This document shows positions 19,335 to 28,644 of a stretch of 64,000 nucleotides of DNA, in pieces (positions within the stretch are counted from its first letter, which is position 1; every line of letters begins with the position of its first letter). Where the stretch lies: positions 62,001 through 126,000 of the forward strand of contig NZ_JABASU010000003.1 of assembly GCF_016107555.1 (NCBI RefSeq), in the 5' to 3' direction. A program made the translations under genes and the position numbers. The notes under the pieces were generated by a model. That model worked only from the letters and a program-made list of their open reading frames with translations. It had not been told where the DNA came from and did not search any database. The DNA is from Psychrobacter celer. Lineage in GTDB: Bacteria; Pseudomonadota; Gammaproteobacteria; Pseudomonadales; Moraxellaceae.

Positions 19335-20957
19335 TTAAGGAGCAACACAGTAACGAGGAGTAGAGGCTACAACCTCAAACGTATTGACTGCTTCTTCATC
19401 TGTTAACCAACGATCTACAGACTCGTAAGTGATGTTACAGCTCTCATCTACAACTAAATCAAACGAATGCCAGAAGGTACTGTTAAGGTTATCATCGTTT
19501 ACTGTTGGTGTTAGTGTACGGCTACGAATAGTTGGCCCAGCTAGAAATACATTAACAGGAGAGTTTTTAAGACTCGGATTTTTAGTCTCGCTAAAATTAT
19601 CTAAGCCGTAACGATAGCGTCCTATCATCAGATTGCGTACTGTAATAAATTCAGGACCGAAACTATCGGTATCATCAACATCCAAATTAGCAAACGGCGC
19701 TGCACTCAATCTTCCCTCATTTGCGAAAAAAATATGATCACCTGAAGGGGTTAGAAGATGCGAGTCGACATCTTCTGGCTGCTCGCCCCAAGTGAGACGA
19801 ATAGACAGACTATCGTTCTCTGTACTAACGGTTAAGCATCCTTCGGTAATACGATAGTTGCCGCTTGCAGTAATAATAGATTGAGCGTTAGAAGTGCGAT
19901 TACCGTTTTGAGCAAAAACGAGCATTTTGCTATCACGGCGCACCGGTAACGAGAAGTCGCCATTGCTATCTGTAATAGCAGTAGTAATAGCAGAGTAATT
20001 GATGCCATCGCCTTTAACCAATGCATTGTCAATCCGAACGCCATCAGTATCTGCAACGCAGCCAATGACATTGACAGTCTCCATAGCGACATCGACGTTC
20101 CATGATCCTATCTCATTCACATCAGCAGCATAAACCTGTGTGCCATTGACTAAGGTTTGTAAGGTAGCAGTACTGGTTTGAACCCAGCCTTGCTGTACGA
20201 TGTCATAAAAGAATAAAGGCAATTGCTCTTGTAGTGGTGCTAAACTTCTAGTGGATACTGGGATAACCAATGAGGCCATGTTGCCTTCTACTAATACCAA
20301 CTCATTGTCGTCATCATCTTGAGCGGTAATAATTAAAGCGCCCCAGCTCTCCATAAAACCGCCACCTACGATACCATAGCCGCCTGGCATCTCTTCTGGA
20401 TCAACACTTGGGGTCACAACATCCATACTGACAGTGACGTTACCGACGATAGGTTGTCCATCAGCGCGTTGTAAGGCATTGGCAGGAATACGTACTTGTG
20501 CACCCAAATCTTCAATAACTAGATTGAAGGCTTTTGAGGCAACTTGAGTAACTGACACGACAGTATTATCGTTATTGAGCTGATATTCCACCTCTGTGGC
20601 AGTACCATTAGATACTGATGTTGTAAAGCTGCGCTCTGGATAACCTTCAGCATTGATTATTAACGTTACCGTTTCGCCAACCTTTAAATTAGTCAACTGA
20701 AACTTACCATCAGCGTCGCTAGTATACTGCTGTCCTGCTACTGTAATAGTGGCATTAGCTATTGGCTCTAGACTTATTTGATCGACTATTGACCCTGAGA
20801 TACTTCCCAAATTTTCGCTAGGATTTGTAGGATTTTCGACGTTGGGGGTAGTATTTGAATTATTGTTTGAGTCATCGTCACAGCCTACAAGCAGTAGAGT
20901 TGCAGTTAACCCTAGCGTCAATAATTGATAAGGTTTAGTGAGTTTTTTCTTAATCAT
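19335..20957 (-). CDS. lipoprotein with carboxypeptidase-regulatory-like and DUF2135-like domains
   Basis: A 540-residue predicted lipoprotein with lipobox LLVGC and an Asp/Asn/Ser/Thr-rich linker. A carboxypeptidase regulatory-like beta-sandwich follows (about 50-125, ISGSIVDQISLEPIANATI), then a middle domain with a second Ig-like repeat (about 300-360). The C-terminal region from about 380 contains LRLTWGEQPEDVDSHLLTP and IGRYRYGLDN, as in YfaP/DUF2135 proteins. These are surface or periplasmic proteins of unknown role. The lipobox cysteine is followed by Asp, the classic +2 inner-membrane retention signal in E. coli, though rules differ between genera. Confidence 0.8.
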   Translation of the reverse strand: MIKKKLTKPYQLLTLGLTATLLLVGCDDDSNNNSNTTPNVENPTNPSENLGSISGSIVDQISLEPIANATITVAGQQYTSDADGKFQLTNLKVGETVTLIINAEGYPERSFTTSVSNGTATEVEYQLNNDNTVVSVTQVASKAFNLVIEDLGAQVRIPANALQRADGQPIVGNVTVSMDVVTPSVDPEEMPGGYGIVGGGFMESWGALIITAQDDDDNELVLVEGNMASLVIPVSTRSLAPLQEQLPLFFYDIVQQGWVQTSTATLQTLVNGTQVYAADVNEIGSWNVDVAMETVNVIGCVADTDGVRIDNALVKGDGINYSAITTAITDSNGDFSLPVRRDSKMLVFAQNGNRTSNAQSIITASGNYRITEGCLTVSTENDSLSIRLTWGEQPEDVDSHLLTPSGDHIFFANEGRLSAAPFANLDVDDTDSFGPEFITVRNLMIGRYRYGLDNFSETKNPSLKNSPVNVFLAGPTIRSRTLTPTVNDDNLNSTFWHSFDLVVDESCNITYESVDRWLTDEEAVNTFEVVASTPRYCVAP

Positions 20958-21112
20958 AAAAATCCCTTTTTAACAATTACAATAAAAATAATGGTGTTAA
21001 AAGTCAGAGTTGGACCAAACAAATTTTTTCGTCATACTAACATAGTAGAAACAATTAAGAAACAAAAATTTGTTTAGGATTAGCAAATATTTTTTGGTCA
21101 TCAAGATACAAT

Positions 21113-21148
21113 AAAAGCCGCTTTACATCTTTGTAAAGCGGCTTTTTT
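21113..21148. terminator. bidirectional terminator
   Basis: AAAAGCCGCTTTAC pairs with GTAAAGCGGCTTTT around a 6-base loop, with T-runs on both strands. It lies downstream of the pirin gene. Confidence 0.8.
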
Positions 21149-21173
21149 ATGAGAAATTCGATGTTAGGGCTTC

Positions 21174-21264
21174 GATATTTGTTAATTTTGACAGACCTTT
21201 TAGTAGGCCAGCTCCTCATTTTTAGCTCATTTAGACGGCTATTGATTGAATTGAGATACGCCTT
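21174..21264 (-). repeat. MITE-like family A, degraded partial copy
   Basis: It matches the right half of the copy at 48088-48259: CATTTTTAGC, CATTTAGA, GGCTAT, GATTGAATTGAG and ACGCC occur in the same order and spacing, with several substitutions. The left half is lost. Confidence 0.65.
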
Positions 21265-21273
21265 AGTATCGAC

Positions 21274-21333
21274 GATATAGCGGTCATTGATATAGCGGTT
21301 ATTAATATAGCGGCGATTGATACAGGGGTCATT
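21274..21333 (+). repeat. four tandem 15-bp repeats
   Basis: The unit GATATAGCGGTCATT is repeated four times with one to five differences per unit (21274, 21289, 21304 and 21319). The last unit overlaps the stop codon of the pirin gene. In the opposite strand it would read as N-x-R-Y-I pentapeptides, but I see no gene there. Confidence 0.75.
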
Positions 21334-22336
21334 GACCAAAACGACCCGCTTGATAATCACGCAAGGTTTGATGTAGCTCTTCTTTGGTATTCATGACAAA
21401 GGGTCCGTGGGCTGCTACAGGCTCGCCGATAGGTTCACCGCTAAGTAACAGCAGTTTGGCAGAAGTTTCGACAGGCGTTTTTTTGACAGGCGCTTTGACA
21501 GGAGTAGCGGCCAGCTCGTCAGTGTGAGCGGCGAGAAGGCACAGCTCAATACGGTCATGAGTTGCCACTTGCTCCGCCGCCATCTCAGCGCGGTGCTGGG
21601 TTGGCGCGGCAAATTGTATCAAATGACCCGCACTGATGGCGGTGCCATTCACCAGCACCTCACCTTCTTGTACCAGCAGGAGCACATTGTGAGTATCAGG
21701 GAGCTGTAGTGTCGTTGCGCCTGCACGATGTAGCGCGATGTCCCAGAGGTTAATGGGTGTAAAGGTGCTGGCCGCCCCTTTGATACCTTGCCAATCACCA
21801 GCGATAATCGCCGCTGTGCCAATCGCTGTTTGATAGTTACTATCTGCTGTTAGCGTCACCATCGGCATGTCGGCGCGCTTGATGCTCTGATATCTTGGCG
21901 CTGTTAGTTTATGAGCGCTCGGCAGATTGACCCACAGCTGTACCATGCTAAATAGCCCGCCGCGCGCACCAAACGCCTCAGAGTGAAACTCCTCATGCGT
22001 GATTCCGCGCCCTGTGGTCATCCACTGGGCATCACCTGCCAAAATATCGCCGCGACCGCCGGCCGAGTCAGCGTGACTGATCTCACCTGCATACGCGACA
22101 GTCACTGCCTCAAAGCCTTTGTGCGGATGTTGTCCGATGCCGTGCGGCTTGGTCTGATAATGAGGGTTTGGGGCAAAGGTGGTCGGCTGGCCATAGTCAA
22201 ATAACAAAAACGGGTCAGTATGGCGATAGTTAATGTCGGGGTCATCATCCAAATGGTTGATTAAGGTTTTTACATAAAAACCATCACCTATCCATTGTGG
22301 CGCTTTGTCACCATGAATATGTTTGATCGGACGCAT
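21329..22336 (-). CDS. pirin family protein
   Basis: A 335-residue double cupin. The metal-binding first cupin has PHPHYQTKPHGIGQHPHKGFE with its histidines (about 57-77) and WMTTGRGITHEEFHSE (about 106-121). The C-terminal signature GPFVMNTKEELHQTLRDYQ is near 310-328. Bacterial pirins are iron-binding proteins, some with quercetinase-like activity or roles in central metabolism; the function here is not deducible. It is about 45 residues longer than common pirins because of a Lys/Thr/Pro-rich insert (VKAPVKKTPVETS). Confidence 0.9.
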   Translation of the reverse strand: MRPIKHIHGDKAPQWIGDGFYVKTLINHLDDDPDINYRHTDPFLLFDYGQPTTFAPNPHYQTKPHGIGQHPHKGFEAVTVAYAGEISHADSAGGRGDILAGDAQWMTTGRGITHEEFHSEAFGARGGLFSMVQLWVNLPSAHKLTAPRYQSIKRADMPMVTLTADSNYQTAIGTAAIIAGDWQGIKGAASTFTPINLWDIALHRAGATTLQLPDTHNVLLLVQEGEVLVNGTAISAGHLIQFAAPTQHRAEMAAEQVATHDRIELCLLAAHTDELAATPVKAPVKKTPVETSAKLLLLSGEPIGEPVAAHGPFVMNTKEELHQTLRDYQAGRFGQ

Positions 22337-22539
22337 GTATCACCTCATAAAAATAGTATATGGCTTATGTAGCATAACGGGAGCCAAGCGTCAGATGCCT
22401 CAATATAGTATTATCTCAGTATATATTCAAAATAACATATATTATGCTTGTTTGAGTCATTATTTCACTGACGCAAGATTGGTTGGGTTTTTTACATAGA
22501 GCAGGAGCAGCGGAGGCATGATAATGCGGCTTATACCAC

Positions 22540-23841
22540 TTATACTATCTCGCCGCATACATGGCCACTGGCCCACGCCCACTGAAAATTATAGCCGCCC
22601 AACCAGCCGGTGACGTCTAGCACCTCACCGATAAAATATAAGCCCTCTTGCAAATTGCTTTGCATGGTCTTTGATGATACCTCGTCGGTGGTCACCCCGC
22701 CGCGCGTGACCTCGGCGGTGCGGTAGCCCTCGGTGCCAGAGGGTTTGAGCTGCCAGCCGTTGAGCGCCGCGCCCAGCTCCAGTAGCCGCTCGTCTTTGAT
22801 ATTGGCAAGCTCGGTTTCTTTGATGTCATTCCACAGATGCGCTTGTAGGGCGGAGAGCAGTTTTTTGGGTAGCGGGCTGGTGGTATGGTCAGCCAAAACG
22901 GTACGAACCAGCTGGCGTGGATGGGATTTTTTGTGAGCAAGCAGGAGTGCAGTCATATCAGTATCTGGCAGCAGGTTGATACGGATGGTTTCTCCAGTAT
23001 GCCAATAGTTTGAAAGCTGAAGCATGGCAGGGCCTGAGAGCCCACGATGAGTAAATAGCAGCGGTAGTCTAAAGGAGATGCGCTCATTGCTGGCAATCAC
23101 CGGTAGGCTGATGCCTGCCAGTGAGCGGATAAGCTCGCCAGTCTGATCGGTAAAGGTAAAAGGCACGAGGCTGGCATCGGTTGCCACCAGAGTATGACCA
23201 AACTGCTGCGCCAGCTCATAGCCAAGACCGCTGGCACCCATCGTCGGAATCGACAAGCCGCCCGTTGCCACCACCAGCGACTCACAGCGGTAAATGGTTT
23301 GTGGCAACGTGGGCGAGCTTGTGACCTCTTTTCTTGCTTGCTTTTCTTTTTTACTAAGCGATTTGCTGGTGCTCAACTCAAAGCGCGCATGGTTGGCACT
23401 ATCGATCGGTTTTACGCCATCAATCTGTGTACTAAGCTTGATATGCACACCGACTGCCGCGCACTCATCTAGCAGCATGGTCACGATGTCTTGGGCTGAG
23501 TCGTCACAAAACAGCTGACCGTGCTCGCGCTCATGATAGGGAATATGGTGCGCCGCTACCATACCGATAAACTCCCAATTAGAATAACGGCTCAAGGCCG
23601 ACTTACAAAAGTGCGGATTGGCGCCGATAAAATGGCTCGGCTCGACGACATAGTTGGTAAAATTGCAGCGTCCGCCCCCCGACATGAGGATTTTCTTGCC
23701 TGCTTTATTGGCATGGTCGAGCACCAGCACGCGGCGACCACGGCGACCAGCGGTAAGCGCACAGTATAGACCGGATGCGCCCGCACCGATGATGATGACG
23801 TCGTAATGGGTAGAGTGGGAAGCGGGACGATGGTGACTCAT
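22540..23841 (-). CDS. BaiN/YhiN-type NAD(P)/FAD-dependent oxidoreductase
   Basis: A 433-residue flavoprotein of the HI0933 family. The N-terminal dinucleotide motif VIIIGAGASGLYCALTAGRRG is followed by KILMSGGGRCNFTN (about 50-63), diagnostic for the group. The LVVATGGLSIPTMGASGLGYELA motif (about 190) and the C-terminal GLYFIGEVLDVTGWLGGYNFQWAWASG complete it. The substrate is unknown in most species. A Lys-rich insert (SKSLSKKEKQARK, about 160) is unusual. It is probably monocistronic. Confidence 0.9.
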   Translation of the reverse strand: MSHHRPASHSTHYDVIIIGAGASGLYCALTAGRRGRRVLVLDHANKAGKKILMSGGGRCNFTNYVVEPSHFIGANPHFCKSALSRYSNWEFIGMVAAHHIPYHEREHGQLFCDDSAQDIVTMLLDECAAVGVHIKLSTQIDGVKPIDSANHARFELSTSKSLSKKEKQARKEVTSSPTLPQTIYRCESLVVATGGLSIPTMGASGLGYELAQQFGHTLVATDASLVPFTFTDQTGELIRSLAGISLPVIASNERISFRLPLLFTHRGLSGPAMLQLSNYWHTGETIRINLLPDTDMTALLLAHKKSHPRQLVRTVLADHTTSPLPKKLLSALQAHLWNDIKETELANIKDERLLELGAALNGWQLKPSGTEGYRTAEVTRGGVTTDEVSSKTMQSNLQEGLYFIGEVLDVTGWLGGYNFQWAWASGHVCGEIV

Positions 23842-24248
23842 GGGGATCTCATAAATAAAAAGGGGTGGGGGATGCGCGTGACGTCTAGATTAGCCCATAT
23901 AAAGGGAAGCTAAACAGGTTAAGTGCTTAACAACAGTCAAAAACCCTCATCGGCGAAAAAAAGCTAATATAGGCGCGTGTCATCGCCGCTGGCGTGTAGC
24001 TATTGTCCATATTTCATATCAGGTTACAAGGATTAAATGTAATGGTGCAGTCGCGCGCCAGCAATAAGCAAGTATACGGCTGTATAGTGAAATTGTTATG
24101 AATGGGCATTGATGCCTTGCAACCGTCCCGCTTATTTGTCAAACTAACACAGAGTGTCACACATTATGGAAGATGACTCTTATTGCTTGTACAGGCAGTC
24201 GCGCGCGGCGGTTTGTGCGAGTCATAATAATGAAAAAGGATGAATACT
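23842..24248. other. divergent intergenic region upstream of acs
   Basis: About 400 bases with no supported gene. Promoters for the divergent flavoprotein gene and acs should lie here. I found no convincing symmetrical regulator site. Confidence 0.5.
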
Positions 24249-26210
24249 ATGACGCAAAAATCATTTCCTGTTGCAGACGACTTTCTTGCCGCCGCCAATA
24301 CCAGCGCGGAGCAATACCAAACAGACTATCAGCAATCTATCGAATCTCCTGAGAGCAATGATGCCTTTTGGGCACAGCGTGCTGAGCTGGTCGATTGGAT
24401 AAAAAAACCCACCAAAATCAGCGACGTCAGCTATGATTTGGACGATTTTCGCATCAAATGGTTTGAAGACGGTCAGCTCAATGTCTCTGTCAACTGTCTC
24501 GATCGTCATCTAAAGACCCATCCTTACAAGCCTGCCATCATTTGGGAAGGCGATCACCCGTCGCAGCATAAAATAATCTCATTTAAAGAGCTGCACGAAG
24601 AAGTCTGCCGGTTGGGCAATGCACTGCGCAAGCTGGGTGTCGAAAAAGGCGATCGAGTGACCCTATATATGCCAATGATACCAGAGGCGATGATCGGTAT
24701 GCTGGCCTGTACCCGCATCGGCGCAGTACACTCTGTGGTATTTGGCGGTTTTTCTGCTGAGAGCTTGGGCAATCGCTTGGTCGATAGTCGCTCCAAAGTC
24801 ATCATTACCGCAGACGAGGGCGTGCGCGGTAATAAACATACCCCGTTAAAAGCCAACGTTGATCGGGCGTTGGACATGGATGGCACCGACACGGTCACCA
24901 ACGTCGTCGTCGTGCACCGTACTGGTAACTCAGTACCGATGAGTGGCCGCCGCGACATTTGGTACCATACCTTAATCGATGGCGAGTCTGAGCATTGCGA
25001 GCCTGAGGTGATGAATGCCGAAGACCCGTTGTTTTTATTATACACCTCAGGCTCTACGGGTAAGCCCAAAGGCGTGCTGCACACCACAGGCGGCTATCTG
25101 ACGTATGCCATCTCAACTTTCCGTGACGTGTTTGATATCAAAGACGATGACGTCTATTGGTGTACGGCGGATGTCGGCTGGGTGACGGGGCATACTTATA
25201 CCACTTATGCACCCCTTGCCAATGGTACGACGACCGTGATGTTTGAGGGGGTGCCTGAGTATCCAACGTGGGCGCGCATTGGTCATATCATTGATAAGCA
25301 TGACGTGACGATTTTGTACACGGCGCCGACAGCGGTTCGGGCGATGATGAAAGAGGGCGATGCCTTTGTCCGTGAGTCGGATCGCTCCAGCCTACGCTTG
25401 CTGGGTACGGTCGGCGAGCCAATCAACCCAGAGGCTTGGGACTGGTATTATCATATCGTTGGTAGTGGCAAATGCCCCATCGTCGATACATGGTGGCAGA
25501 CTGAGACAGGCGGTATTCTCATGGCTCCCATACCAGGCACGGTGGCGCCAAAACCAGGGGCGGCGATGAACCCGCTATACGGTATCAAGCCAGAGATTGT
25601 CAATACGGATGGCGAGGTTTTAGAAGGCGCTGCCGAAGGCAATCTGGTAATTAAGAGCAGCTGGCCGGGGCAGATGCGTACGATTTATAACGACCATGAG
25701 CGCTTTTTAAAGACATACTTTAGTGAGTACCCAGGTTATTACTTTACAGGGGACGGCGCGCAGCGCGACGAAGATGGACACTACTGGATCACCGGCCGTG
25801 TCGATGATGTGCTCAATGTCTCAGGCCATCGCTTAGGCACAGCGGAGATCGAAAGCGCGGTGGTGGCGCATCCGGCGACCGCTGAGGCGGCTATCGTCGG
25901 TATGCCGCATGAGATACGCGGCATGGGGGTTTGTGCTTTTATTATCTTAAAATCTGGCGAGACGGCCACAGAGTCGCTAAAAGCCGAGCTAAATCGCCAT
26001 GTGCGTACAGAGATCGGCCCGATTGCCAATCTTGATGCTATCTATATCGTCGATGCACTGCCCAAAACCCGCTCAGGCAAGATCATGCGCCGTATCTTGC
26101 GTAATTTGGCTGCAGGGCAGTATGTGGGCTTGGGCGACTTATCCACGCTAGCCGATAGCTCAGTGATCAATCAGCTGGTTGAGGTGGTCAAGGCAGAACG
26201 CGGTGAGTAA
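24249..26210 (+). CDS. acs: acetyl-CoA synthetase
   Basis: Converts acetate, ATP and CoA to acetyl-CoA through acetyl-AMP; the high-affinity acetate-scavenging route. The protein has the P-loop [14 protein letters not shown] (about 265), [10 protein letters not shown] (about 415), [14 protein letters not shown] (about 500) and the C-terminal [11 protein letters not shown] (about 605). The lysine of this last motif is the residue acetylated to switch the enzyme off in other bacteria. The ATG at 24249 has AAGGA eight bases upstream and is preferred over the ATG nine bases earlier, which overlaps that site. It has its own terminator. Confidence 0.96.
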   Translation: MTQKSFPVADDFLAAANTSAEQYQTDYQQSIESPESNDAFWAQRAELVDWIKKPTKISDVSYDLDDFRIKWFEDGQLNVSVNCLDRHLKTHPYKPAIIWEGDHPSQHKIISFKELHEEVCRLGNALRKLGVEKGDRVTLYMPMIPEAMIGMLACTRIGAVHSVVFGGFSAESLGNRLVDSRSKVIITADEGVRGNKHTPLKANVDRALDMDGTDTVTNVVVVHRTGNSVPMSGRRDIWYHTLIDGESEHCEPEVMNAEDPLFLLYTSGSTGKPKGVLHTTGGYLTYAISTFRDVFDIKDDDVYWCTADVGWVTGHTYTTYAPLANGTTTVMFEGVPEYPTWARIGHIIDKHDVTILYTAPTAVRAMMKEGDAFVRESDRSSLRLLGTVGEPINPEAWDWYYHIVGSGKCPIVDTWWQTETGGILMAPIPGTVAPKPGAAMNPLYGIKPEIVNTDGEVLEGAAEGNLVIKSSWPGQMRTIYNDHERFLKTYFSEYPGYYFTGDGAQRDEDGHYWITGRVDDVLNVSGHRLGTAEIESAVVAHPATAEAAIVGMPHEIRGMGVCAFIILKSGETATESLKAELNRHVRTEIGPIANLDAIYIVDALPKTRSGKIMRRILRNLAAGQYVGLGDLSTLADSSVINQLVEVVKAERGE

Positions 26211-26245
26211 GCAGGTAAGTAAATAGTAATAGTAGTATCAACAAT

Positions 26246-26283
26246 AAAAAAAGCCATGTTATCGACGGTAGCATGGCTTTTTT
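26246..26283 (+). terminator. acs terminator
   Basis: AAAAAAGCCATG pairs with CATGGCTTTTTT around a 13-base loop. Confidence 0.8.
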
Positions 26284-26422
26284 ACGTAGATGATATTGAT
26301 ATCAGCAGGTTTTAAGGGTTCAATAGCTTTTATGAGCCTCGCTATCTGCACAAGACTGCCTGCACATGCTGGCTTACACACATTATTTTTTTGATCAAAA
26401 CACCACAAGGCCGACTGTTGTT

Positions 26423-27607
26423 ATGTCTGAGCACACACTCCACTCTTGTCATCCTGCTGATACCGCTGCACCGACCATTGCCATCATCGGTGGCGGGTTG
26501 ACGGGACTGTTTACCGCCACTTTGTTGGAGCGTGCGTTTGGTCATACGCCTGCCGCCCAGCCGATGCCGCAGCTGACGATTTTTGAAAAATCACGCAGCG
26601 TGGGGCGTTTGGCCACCCGATATCGCCACGATAGCCAAACGCATAAAAACTGGCAATGGGCGTTTGGGGCGCAGTTTTTTACCGCAAAGACCGCCAGCTT
26701 TCAGCAGTTTATAGCGCCATGGCTCGACATGGGTACGATACAGCCGTGGTGTGCCAATGTGGTTGAGATGACCGCTACCCATACGGCGGGTCAGCGGCCC
26801 TCTACCATAAAAAAAGAGCGCTGGAATACCGAGCAAGCTCGCTATATCAGTACCCCAAAGATGACCAGTTGGGGGCGCGCCCTGGCAGGCGAGCTACAGC
26901 ACACCACCATGCGTTTTCAAACCCGTGTGGCACCACTGGCGCAGTACACTGAGCCAGCAGCTGGCGAAAATAAGCAAAAAACTGAGCTGTTTGATGAAGC
27001 AGGCCATAGTCTTGGGCTATTTGACTGGGTGATCTGTACCGCGCCAAACGTGCAAGCAGGCGAGCTGATGGCTGGCAGTGACTTTGACAAACAAGAGAGC
27101 ATCAGCACCATCAAGATGCAAGCTTGCTACACGCTGATGCTCGGCTGGAATGAGGGGCAGGCACTTCCTGCGGCGCTGACGGATGCAGAAGACGGTGGCA
27201 GATGGGACGTCGCTTATGTCAATGATTCGATCATCGATAGGATATTTATAGAGCAGCGAAAACCTGCCCATGAAACGCTGCTACCGAGTATCACCATCCA
27301 TGCCCGCAACGACTGGTCCGAGCAGCAGGTCGATGAAGAGATAGGGCCGGTACAAGCTGCGCTATTGACAGCAGCGCAGCATGCTTTGGGCTGGGATGAT
27401 ACCTGTGTTCCCACACAGATCGACTGTCATCGCTGGCGCTATGCCGCGACGCGCTCGGATGCGCAAATCCCCGCCCAAGGCGTACTCACTGATGCGTCTC
27501 GGCAATGGATCGTCAGTGGCGACTGGTGCGGGCAAGGCAATATTGAGAGCTGCTATCACATGGCGCAGCAGACAGCTGAGGTGATCTGCGCCGCGCTTTC
27601 AGGGTGA
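26423..27607 (+). CDS. renalase-like FAD-dependent oxidoreductase
   Basis: A 394-residue flavoprotein. A Rossmann motif IAIIGGGLTGLFTATLLE (about 20-37), the GRLATRYR pattern (about 70) and FGAQFFTAK (about 90) are as in renalase/amine-oxidase-like proteins of proteobacteria. The C-terminal IVSGDWCGQGNIESCYHMAQQTA is the usual FAD-closing motif. Bacterial renalases oxidise aberrant NAD(P)H isomers, but that role is inferred. The ATG at 26423 gives the family-like N-terminus; an ATG 57 bases upstream is also open. Confidence 0.75.
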   Translation: MSEHTLHSCHPADTAAPTIAIIGGGLTGLFTATLLERAFGHTPAAQPMPQLTIFEKSRSVGRLATRYRHDSQTHKNWQWAFGAQFFTAKTASFQQFIAPWLDMGTIQPWCANVVEMTATHTAGQRPSTIKKERWNTEQARYISTPKMTSWGRALAGELQHTTMRFQTRVAPLAQYTEPAAGENKQKTELFDEAGHSLGLFDWVICTAPNVQAGELMAGSDFDKQESISTIKMQACYTLMLGWNEGQALPAALTDAEDGGRWDVAYVNDSIIDRIFIEQRKPAHETLLPSITIHARNDWSEQQVDEEIGPVQAALLTAAQHALGWDDTCVPTQIDCHRWRYAATRSDAQIPAQGVLTDASRQWIVSGDWCGQGNIESCYHMAQQTAEVICAALSG

Positions 27608-27698
27608 TGCGTTGCTACCCCTTGATAATGACAGAGGGCGTTTATAATAATCGGCGCTGGGCGGGAGGCCCGTTGATAATATCCATGGAGGAGATGCT

Positions 27699-28139
27699 AT
27701 GTTTGGATTCGATATAGACTTAGACCTCATGCAGTACCACTTTTTCCAATTGGGTGTTGCCTTTATTTTATCGTTGCCCATCGCGCTCAACCGCGAGATG
27801 AAAGACAACGGCGCGGGGCTGAGGACGTTTCCGCTAGTGACGATTGCCTCTTGTGCATTTATGCTGGTGGGTATGGATATCTATGAATCAGCAGGTGAGG
27901 CGAGGATTATGTATGCCATCATCACGGGTATGGGCTTTATCGGCGGCGGGGCGATTTTTAAAAACGAGATGGGTTCAAAAGGCACTGCCACGGCGGCCAG
28001 CTTATGGAACACGGGCGCAATCGGTATTTCGGTGGCCTATGGTCGCTACGAGATTGCCATTATTCTGTCAGCGGTTGGTTTTTTGATTTTACAGTTTTCT
28101 GAGCCCTTTAAGAGCAAAAAAGAAAAAGACACGCCCTAA
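27699..28139 (+). CDS. MgtC/SapB family membrane protein
   Basis: A 146-residue protein with four to five hydrophobic helices and the signature ALNREMKDNGAGLRTFPLVTIASC (about 28-51) and GMGFIGGGAIFK (about 78-89). MgtC homologues modulate F-type ATPase or help growth in low Mg2+ and in hosts. The ATG has a strong GGAGGAG site. The last codons and stop fall in GACACGCCCTAA, which resembles the end of the 172-bp repeat family, although nothing else of the repeat is visible. Confidence 0.88.
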   Translation: MFGFDIDLDLMQYHFFQLGVAFILSLPIALNREMKDNGAGLRTFPLVTIASCAFMLVGMDIYESAGEARIMYAIITGMGFIGGGAIFKNEMGSKGTATAASLWNTGAIGISVAYGRYEIAIILSAVGFLILQFSEPFKSKKEKDTP

Positions 28140-28163
28140 TCTACTGTAGAAAATTTACCAGAC

Positions 28164-28196
28164 AAAAAAAAGCCCACAGAGGAGGTGCTGTGGGCT
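28164..28196 (-). terminator. strong minus-strand terminator without an upstream protein gene
   Basis: A perfect 9-bp stem AGCCCACAG/CTGTGGGCT with an 8-base loop has its T-run (seven bases) only in the minus direction. There is no minus-strand protein gene between here and pgsA, so it should end a noncoding transcript. Confidence 0.7.
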
Positions 28197-28408
28197 GAGG
28201 AAAACTGGACAGGTAGCAAAATCGTGCTACAAGGCAGTGGTGGTATCTTGTTGTTGTTATGCGGTTATTACGTGTTTTCATCGACACTGCATGGCACTAG
28301 ACACATAAGTAGTATGCTTAAAAGTACTGTACATGGCCGTTTTGGTTCTTGTCTACAAAGACATCTAAAAAGATATCTTCGGTACTGACTATACTTACTA
28401 AGATTAGG
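28164..28408 (-). ncRNA. candidate small RNA
   Basis: Inferred from the orphan minus-strand terminator. A TATAAT on the minus strand at 28417-28412, with no good -35, would start a transcript near 28405 of about 240 bases. Read 5' to 3', the RNA would contain AACAACAACAAG (28259-28248), a small hairpin at 28230-28213 and then the terminator. Its loop CACCTCCT is complementary to Shine-Dalgarno sequences. AANAANAA is the motif bound by Hfq/Crc in pseudomonads. The boundaries are uncertain and no family is recognised. Confidence 0.4.
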
Positions 28409-28644
28409 GCAATTATAATCCGTTCAATAGGCAGATATATTTACTTACATATTTAAGTGTACAAGTGTTTTCGTTTGCATGGCTATCATAACGCAACTGA
28501 TGGTGATTTGGCTACGATTCGGCGATTTTGGTTACATGACATTACGTTTTATCTTTGGGGGCAGTATAAGAGATGGCATGACGGCTTGCCCGAAAAGTGC
28601 TAAGCTATCTGCCATTATTATGTCTATATAAAACTGGGTTTGCC

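Noticed and set aside
21055-21360. A 101-residue minus-strand frame with N-x-R-Y-I repeats.
   Set aside because: It is made of the tandem DNA repeat, a degraded MITE and a terminator; no ribosome site and no plausible fold.
28185-28388. A 67-residue plus-strand frame in the mgtC-pgsA gap.
   Set aside because: It overlaps the minus-strand terminator, lacks a suitable ribosome site and does not look like a protein.
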